Assembly (NCBI GenBank): GCA_028285285.1
Contig: JANQPW010000978.1
Location: 1 to 11,467 of the forward strand
DNA from: Silvanigrellales bacterium
Lineage (GTDB): Bacteria; Bdellovibrionota_B; Oligoflexia; Silvanigrellales; Silvanigrellaceae
Direction of reading: 5' to 3'
DNA length: 11,467 bases
Shown here: in pieces, positions 8,034-11,467 of the stretch
Numbering within the stretch: the stretch's first letter is position 1
How the letters are laid out: each line of letters opens with the position of its first letter
The notes under the pieces: generated by a model
The model's database searches: none
What the model was told of the DNA's origin: nothing
What the model saw: the letters and a program-made list of their open reading frames with translations, nothing else
Position numbers and translations under genes: made by a program

Positions 8034-8942
8034 TTAGAACTGTGATTCTTCAGTCGGGAACGAGAGGCTTGCCGCCTGCGGACAGGTCACCTGCCGTTCC
8101 CTGTTTCCAGCTCGGCTTAGCTCAGCCCCTTTTTCTTCGATAGCCTTGATGTAGATCTGAACAGCTTCTTCTGTGACAGGCTTGATCGTGAGGGGTGTGC
8201 GCTGGATTTTGCCCCCTTTGCGAGCACCGATCACTGCTGCAGTGCCCTGGTTTGCCTCGGGGTTGTTGATGGAGTGGCTGATCAAATAAGCCTGCTGGGG
8301 CAGGCGAACGGCGTTGACGGGAAGGAGTGTGACGGGAAAAGTCGCGCCCGCCCAGGCATCGCGCGTGAGCTCTTTGCCTTCTGTGCGCCACTGAATTTCT
8401 CGGAGCGCTCTCCAGGCCAGGCCTGAGCCGATGATTGTGAAAAGAGGGGTTGTGAGAGCAATGGCGCTCGAGACCACTCCGGCGACCAAACCAACGGTGT
8501 TTTTTCTTGCTTGAACGAAGCGTTCGACCTTCAGTTTTGAGGAATTTTTACTGCTGACCTCGTCTTTCAGGTCTTCCCAATAGCCCAACTTGTCAAGGTT
8601 GAGGAGCTTGGCATTGCGAAAGTCGTAGGCCACCGGGCTTCGGTCAAAAAAGTCTTGCAGTGTTTTCTGCGGGCTGTGCGCAATGAAGTCTTCCATTGTT
8701 TTCTTTTCAGCCGGTGGAACCAGATAGTAACAGCGAAAAAATGTTTCAGCTCCAAACTTTCCGTCCTGGGCGTCGTAGGGAATATCCACGTGGATCACCT
8801 GGGAAACGTGGGTGTTGGGGTTGAGCGCTGATGCTGAAATTTCCGGAGAGTTGTTCTCTCCTGTGAGCGAAGTTGAAGGGGGTTTGGGGGTGCAAGCAAA
8901 TGTTGCAAGGGCGCCCAACGCGACTGCGGCACGGCTCAACAT
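8034..8942 (-). CDS. Putative lipoprotein with internal membrane segment, 302 aa (first gene of the operon)
   Basis: The ATG at 8942 follows AGGAG (8949-8953) at six bases. The signal is short (16 residues) and ends at Cys17 in a loose lipobox, ATFAC, with Phe at -2. A Pro/Ser/Thr/Asn-rich linker follows, then a compact region (about 48-140) containing FFRCYYLVPP. A long apolar Gly/Ala/Thr-rich segment at about 149-177 looks like a transmembrane helix or amphiphilic insertion helix, which is unusual for a lipoprotein. The C-terminal 125 residues are soluble-looking and hold a second mature cysteine (287) besides Cys71. It leads the five-gene block, so it may supply the membrane anchor or pore-like element of a complex. 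That is inference; no family is recognised. Confidence 0.83.
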   Translation of the reverse strand: MLSRAAVALGALATFACTPKPPSTSLTGENNSPEISASALNPNTHVSQVIHVDIPYDAQDGKFGAETFFRCYYLVPPAEKKTMEDFIAHSPQKTLQDFFDRSPVAYDFRNAKLLNLDKLGYWEDLKDEVSSKNSSKLKVERFVQARKNTVGLVAGVVSSAIALTTPLFTIIGSGLAWRALREIQWRTEGKELTRDAWAGATFPVTLLPVNAVRLPQQAYLISHSINNPEANQGTAAVIGARKGGKIQRTPLTIKPVTEEAVQIYIKAIEEKGAELSRAGNRERQVTCPQAASLSFPTEESQF

Positions 8943-9159
8943 GAGATTCTCCTAAAGTGGGTCAATGCGTGTTGCAAAGTCAAAAGCAAAGGGCGTGCCA
9001 TGATGATTTTGCGAGGGGGCGTCGGAGTTTCAGATCAACGATCGCCTGAACGGTGCTCCGAACATGGGCGAAAAACTCAGAAATGGTTAGGTCTTTTTGG
9101 ACTTAAGCTCGTTGAGAGAAGTGGGCGGACTTCAGAGAGATCATATGAGCTGTAAACGC
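8943..9159. other. Upstream region of the lipoprotein operon
   Basis: This non-coding stretch lies between the cyclophilin terminator and the first lipoprotein gene and must contain the operon's control region if the terminator works. On the minus strand TATGAT (9140-9145) is a fair -10 element, but no good -35 lies at the right distance. A nested inverted repeat (9022-9061) is listed separately. I see no small gene with a ribosome site here. Confidence 0.45.
9022..9061. repeat. Nested inverted repeat upstream of the lipoprotein operon
   Basis: Outer arms TCGGAG (9022-9027) and CTCCGA (9056-9061) are perfect complements. Inside them TTCAG (9029-9033) and CTGAA (9046-9050) are also perfect complements, enclosing two GATC sites. 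It lies 80-120 bases before the first start codon of the operon. It could be an operator or a leader-RNA hairpin; there is no T-run, so it is not an obvious terminator. Confidence 0.5.
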
Positions 9160-9193
9160 AAAAAAGTTTTGGGCGGATTGCTCTGCCCAAACT
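9160..9193 (-). terminator. Rho-independent terminator after the cyclophilin gene
   Basis: On the minus strand AGTTTGGGC pairs with GCCCAAAACT (one bulged A) around a ten-base loop and runs straight into six T's. It lies 35 bases past the cyclophilin stop codon. It should separate that gene from the lipoprotein operon. Confidence 0.8.
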
Positions 9194-9195
9194 TT

Positions 9196-9209
9196 GGTCT
9201 CCGGAGACC
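9196..9209. repeat. Perfect 14-base palindrome GGTCTCCGGAGACC
   Basis: The fourteen bases equal their own reverse complement. The palindrome lies between the cyclophilin stop codon and its terminator, two bases from the terminator stem. With no loop it is more like a protein-binding site than an RNA hairpin, though it may simply be chance. Confidence 0.6.
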
Positions 9210-9227
9210 CATGAAGTGTGGCAAAAT

Positions 9228-9842
9228 TCATTTGATCTCGCCGGAGTCTTTGATGACCACTTTCTTCGAAGGTTTGCCAGAGCCCGAACCGAGTTTCTCG
9301 AGTTTGTCGAGCACCTCCATGCCCTTGGAGACCTTGCCAAAGACCACGTGTTTGCCATCGAGCCACTTGGTGGGCTTGAAGGTGATGAAGAACTGGCTTC
9401 CATTGGTGTTGACCCCGGCATTGGCCATGCTCAACAGACCACGACCGGTGTGCTTGCAATGGAAGTTCTCGTCGGCGAATTTTGCTCCATAGATGCTTTC
9501 TCCACCGGTGCCGTTCCCTTTGGTGAAGTCTCCAGCTTGGAGCATGAAGCCCGGAATGATGCGGTGTGAAGCACTGCCTTTGTAGTGGAGGGGTTTGCCC
9601 GATTTGCCTTTACCCTTTTCACCCGTGGAGAGTGCCCTAAAGTTCTCGACCGTTTTTGGCACGGTTTTGCCCCAAAGCTCGAACTCAATGCGGCCGGCGT
9701 CTTTGCCGTCAACACTCATTTCAAAGAACACCTTATGAGTGGACGTCTTGTCGCATTTTTCTGCGAGAGCTTGGCCCGAAACTGAAAGGGCAGCTGCTGC
9801 CAGTGCCACGTGAGCGATTCTGTGAAGGGAAGTGTTTGACAT
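9228..9842 (-). CDS. Exported cyclophilin-type peptidyl-prolyl cis-trans isomerase, 204 aa
   Basis: Catalyses cis-trans isomerisation of peptide bonds before proline during protein folding. The catalytic set of human cyclophilin A is complete: HRIIPGFMLQ gives Arg94, Phe99 and Gln102, QFF gives Phe152, and WLDGKH gives Trp160, Leu161 and His165. Long stretches match eukaryotic cyclophilins (GNGTGGESIYGAKFADENF). The insertion KGKSGKPLHYKGS (about 78-90) is the 'divergent loop' type known from plant and nematode enzymes. An N-terminal signal peptide (1-27, ending QALA) predicts Sec export and a periplasmic site. The start at 9842 follows AAAGG at eight bases; an in-frame TTG at 9896 would put 18 residues before the signal and is less likely. 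It shares an upstream region with the divergent AsmA-like gene and is followed by its own terminator. Whether it helps fold the neighbouring lipoproteins is speculation. Confidence 0.95.
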   Translation of the reverse strand: MSNTSLHRIAHVALAAAALSVSGQALAEKCDKTSTHKVFFEMSVDGKDAGRIEFELWGKTVPKTVENFRALSTGEKGKGKSGKPLHYKGSASHRIIPGFMLQAGDFTKGNGTGGESIYGAKFADENFHCKHTGRGLLSMANAGVNTNGSQFFITFKPTKWLDGKHVVFGKVSKGMEVLDKLEKLGSGSGKPSKKVVIKDSGEIK

Positions 9843-9906
9843 GTGATGAACCTTTCGTGTTGAGACGTTTTGCCCAGCATAGAGAAAGAAATTCAAAATG
9901 AGAAGT

Positions 9907-9924
9907 GGGGGTTGGTTGGGTTGG
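9907..9924 (+). repeat. G-tract repeat able to form a two-tier quadruplex
   Basis: Four G-tracts of 5, 2, 3 and 2 bases are separated each time by TT. They end two bases before the -35 hexamer of the AsmA-like gene. The spacing resembles two-tier G-quadruplex sequences. Confidence 0.4.
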
Positions 9925-9925
9925 T

Positions 9926-9954
9926 TTGACCCAGAGAGATCGTGGCCCTAAACT
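9926..9954 (+). promoter_or_regulatory. Sigma70-type promoter of the AsmA-like gene
   Basis: The -35 TTGACC (9926-9931, five of six consensus bases) is followed by a 17-base spacer and the -10 TAAACT (9949-9954, four of six). Transcription would begin near 9961, giving a leader of about 27 bases to the GTG start at 9988. TGGCCC occurs at 9943 and again at 9954, flanking the -10. Confidence 0.65.
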
Positions 9955-9972
9955 GGCCCCACTTTTCCCATG

Positions 9973-9978
9973 AGGAGG
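9973..9978 (+). promoter_or_regulatory. Ribosome binding site deciding the GTG start of the AsmA-like gene
   Basis: AGGAGG lies nine bases before GTG at 9988. An in-frame ATG at 9970 overlaps this site and has no ribosome site of its own, so GTG is preferred. Confidence 0.7.
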
Positions 9979-9987
9979 CCGAGACTT

Positions 9988-11467
9988 GTGAGTGACAAGC
10001 GTGATCCTGAACCTTCATCGGAAGTGGAGCCGCCCGTAGGAGGGAGTTGGTTTGCTCGCACTCCCAAGCACAGTCAAGTTATCGTGTTTGCGGTTCCCCT
10101 GTTGGTTGTGGTGAGTCTTGTTGCGGGCGTGGCCCTGGCTTTGCGTCAAGCTGGAAGATTTGCTCAGAACTACCTTGGTGAAAAGCAGGGGATCTTCATT
10201 GAATACGAGAGTGTTGGCCTGGGGTTTTCCCCCTTTCTGGCGTTGCGGCTTTCAGGCGTAGATGTGAAAAAGATGGGCCCGAAAGAGTTGCCGGGTGGTC
10301 AGCAGGAAAGGGGGCCCGATCTTGGTGAGGGTCTGTTTCTGAAGTTTTCACACCTCGATTTTCAACTCGACCTGAGGGCGTTATGGGATCGAGAGCTCCG
10401 CGTGGCAGGCCTTGTTCTTCGCGACGTCGACCTTCGGCTCAGGGCGTCGCCTGCGATTGCTGAACCTTCTTCTTCGGCTGCGGAGCCTGTTGATGATGAG
10501 TCTTCCTCTGCGGAAGGTTCCTCTGCGCAGCCTTCGGGGGAAGCAACAAAAAAAGAAAAGACTCAGGGAAGCGGGCCTCCACCAGCTGAGCCTGAGCTCC
10601 CTTTGTTCGTTGCTTTGGCAAAAACTCTCGATCAGGTCTGGGAGCAGCTTCCCGGCTTTCTTGAAGTGCAAGGGTTGACCATTGAGAATGCGGTGTTTCG
10701 GTCTGAAACGGTGGAGCCTTCCCCTGGAGAAAAGGCTACACGCGTGGTGGCGTTCACTGAGGCTGCATTTGATGGGGAAGTGCACCTCGAATTGAGTGTG
10801 GATCCGGCCACACGTGCTTTTCGCACTGCCGTGCACATTCCCAATGGTGCGGTTGTCAGTGCGCGCTTGAAAAAAGAAGCTGTCGCAGGTGAGGCCGCCG
10901 CTCCAGCCACATATTTGGAGCTCGACACGCAACTTTCAGCCGAGGTTTCCCTGAGCCTGCTCACCGAAACTGAACAAATGGGTTTTCATTCCCTAGGTTT
11001 GGAAAAGCTCTCGTTTGAGACAGCTGAACTTCAAGCGAAACAGGAACAGTCTCTCCCTGCGGGATCGGTGAGCACCGAGGCCTCGTTGAAACATTTGCAC
11101 GTGGCTTTGGAAAGTCCAACACCCTCAGGTGTGTGCCACATCACCCTTAGCCCAGCGACCGTGCAGGGGGAAGAAACCGAACCCAATCATCGCACCACTG
11201 TGCAACCTTGTTATTTGGTGGTGCACGGGGCGGGAATTGCCGCCCAGCTTCCCGGAAAAGAGGGTTCTTCTGGGCTGGGAATTCAAGAGCTCGGGGCGAG
11301 CCTTCAGCTGAAACTGGAGAAGTCTTTTTCGCTGACCGATCACCAGGCCAGCACCTTGTCGAACTTGGAGCTTCCCGAACTTGCGGCAGAGCTTTCTTTG
11401 AGCCGAAAAGCAGCTGCGGCGGCACCTGCGACCACTTTGCTGACCCATCGCTTGAGCATCCAGAGCC
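9988..11467 (+). CDS. AsmA/DUF748-like envelope protein, N-terminal part (3' end outside window)
   Basis: The frame starts at GTG 9988 and stays open to the right edge, giving 493 residues and no stop. A charged, Pro-rich cytoplasmic head (1-30) is followed by one transmembrane helix (about 31-52). Then comes the segment typical of the AsmA superfamily start: a conserved-looking YESVGLGFSPFLALRLSGV, and later LDFQLDLRALWDRELRVAGL with its repeating beta pattern. Such proteins are anchored in the inner membrane, extend as beta-sheet grooves through the periplasm, and in characterised members (TamB, YhdP, YdbH) help carry lipids to the outer membrane. A Ser/Glu/Pro/Ala-rich low-complexity stretch (about 153-206) interrupts the domain. 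Cys383 and Cys408 may pair. Its own promoter and ribosome site lie just upstream, divergent from the cyclophilin gene. The superfamily call rests on pattern, not on a full-length comparison. Confidence 0.78.
   Translation, partial: MSDKRDPEPSSEVEPPVGGSWFARTPKHSQVIVFAVPLLVVVSLVAGVALALRQAGRFAQNYLGEKQGIFIEYESVGLGFSPFLALRLSGVDVKKMGPKELPGGQQERGPDLGEGLFLKFSHLDFQLDLRALWDRELRVAGLVLRDVDLRLRASPAIAEPSSSAAEPVDDESSSAEGSSAQPSGEATKKEKTQGSGPPPAEPELPLFVALAKTLDQVWEQLPGFLEVQGLTIENAVFRSETVEPSPGEKATRVVAFTEAAFDGEVHLELSVDPATRAFRTAVHIPNGAVVSARLKKEAVAGEAAAPATYLELDTQLSAEVSLSLLTETEQMGFHSLGLEKLSFETAELQAKQEQSLPAGSVSTEASLKHLHVALESPTPSGVCHITLSPATVQGEETEPNHRTTVQPCYLVVHGAGIAAQLPGKEGSSGLGIQELGASLQLKLEKSFSLTDHQASTLSNLELPELAAELSLSRKAAAAAPATTLLTHRLSIQS

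Noticed and set aside
9140..9145. TATGAT on the minus strand as the -10 of the lipoprotein operon.
   Set aside because: The hexamer is good but no recognisable -35 lies 16-18 bases upstream, where the terminator's T-run sits. It is kept only as a possibility.
1..11467. CRISPR arrays, tRNA or rRNA genes, insertion sequences.
   Set aside because: No regularly spaced repeats, cloverleaf, rRNA-like sequence or transposase motifs were seen on either strand.

Overview
The window suggests a Gram-negative bacterium. It carries type II (lipoprotein) signal peptides, a Sec-exported cyclophilin and an AsmA-like envelope protein. The abundance of unfamiliar lipoproteins and the eukaryote-like cyclophilin would suit a Bdellovibrionota or other former deltaproteobacterial lineage. 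That placement is a guess from gene style, because no rRNA or other taxonomic marker is present.

Layout: positions 2-592 (+) hold the 3' part of a DUF4143-type ATPase gene that enters from the left edge. It converges on a five-gene minus-strand block occupying 8942 down to 630. In transcription order this block encodes a 302-aa lipoprotein with an internal membrane segment, a 397-aa beta-rich lipoprotein, a 297-aa lipoprotein, a 1246-aa protein combining a lipoprotein signal with an AAA+ ATPase module, and a 472-aa lipoprotein. All five begin with a signal peptide ending in a lipobox-like cysteine. The last three genes are tightly coupled (a 4-base ATGA overlap, then a 26-base overlap). Upstream of the block, on the same strand, is an exported cyclophilin-type peptidyl-prolyl isomerase (9842-9228) with its own rho-independent terminator at 9193-9160. 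Divergent from it, an AsmA/DUF748-like gene (9988 to the right edge) has a good sigma70-type promoter and runs out of the window.

The strongest candidate for an undescribed system is the five-lipoprotein operon. Its centrepiece has readable Walker A, Walker B, sensor 1, arginine-finger and sensor 2-like motifs, yet carries a signal sequence that should export it to a compartment normally lacking ATP. About 450 residues, partly coiled coil, are inserted between Walker B and sensor 1. I infer that the products form an envelope-anchored complex. No function can be assigned from the sequence alone.
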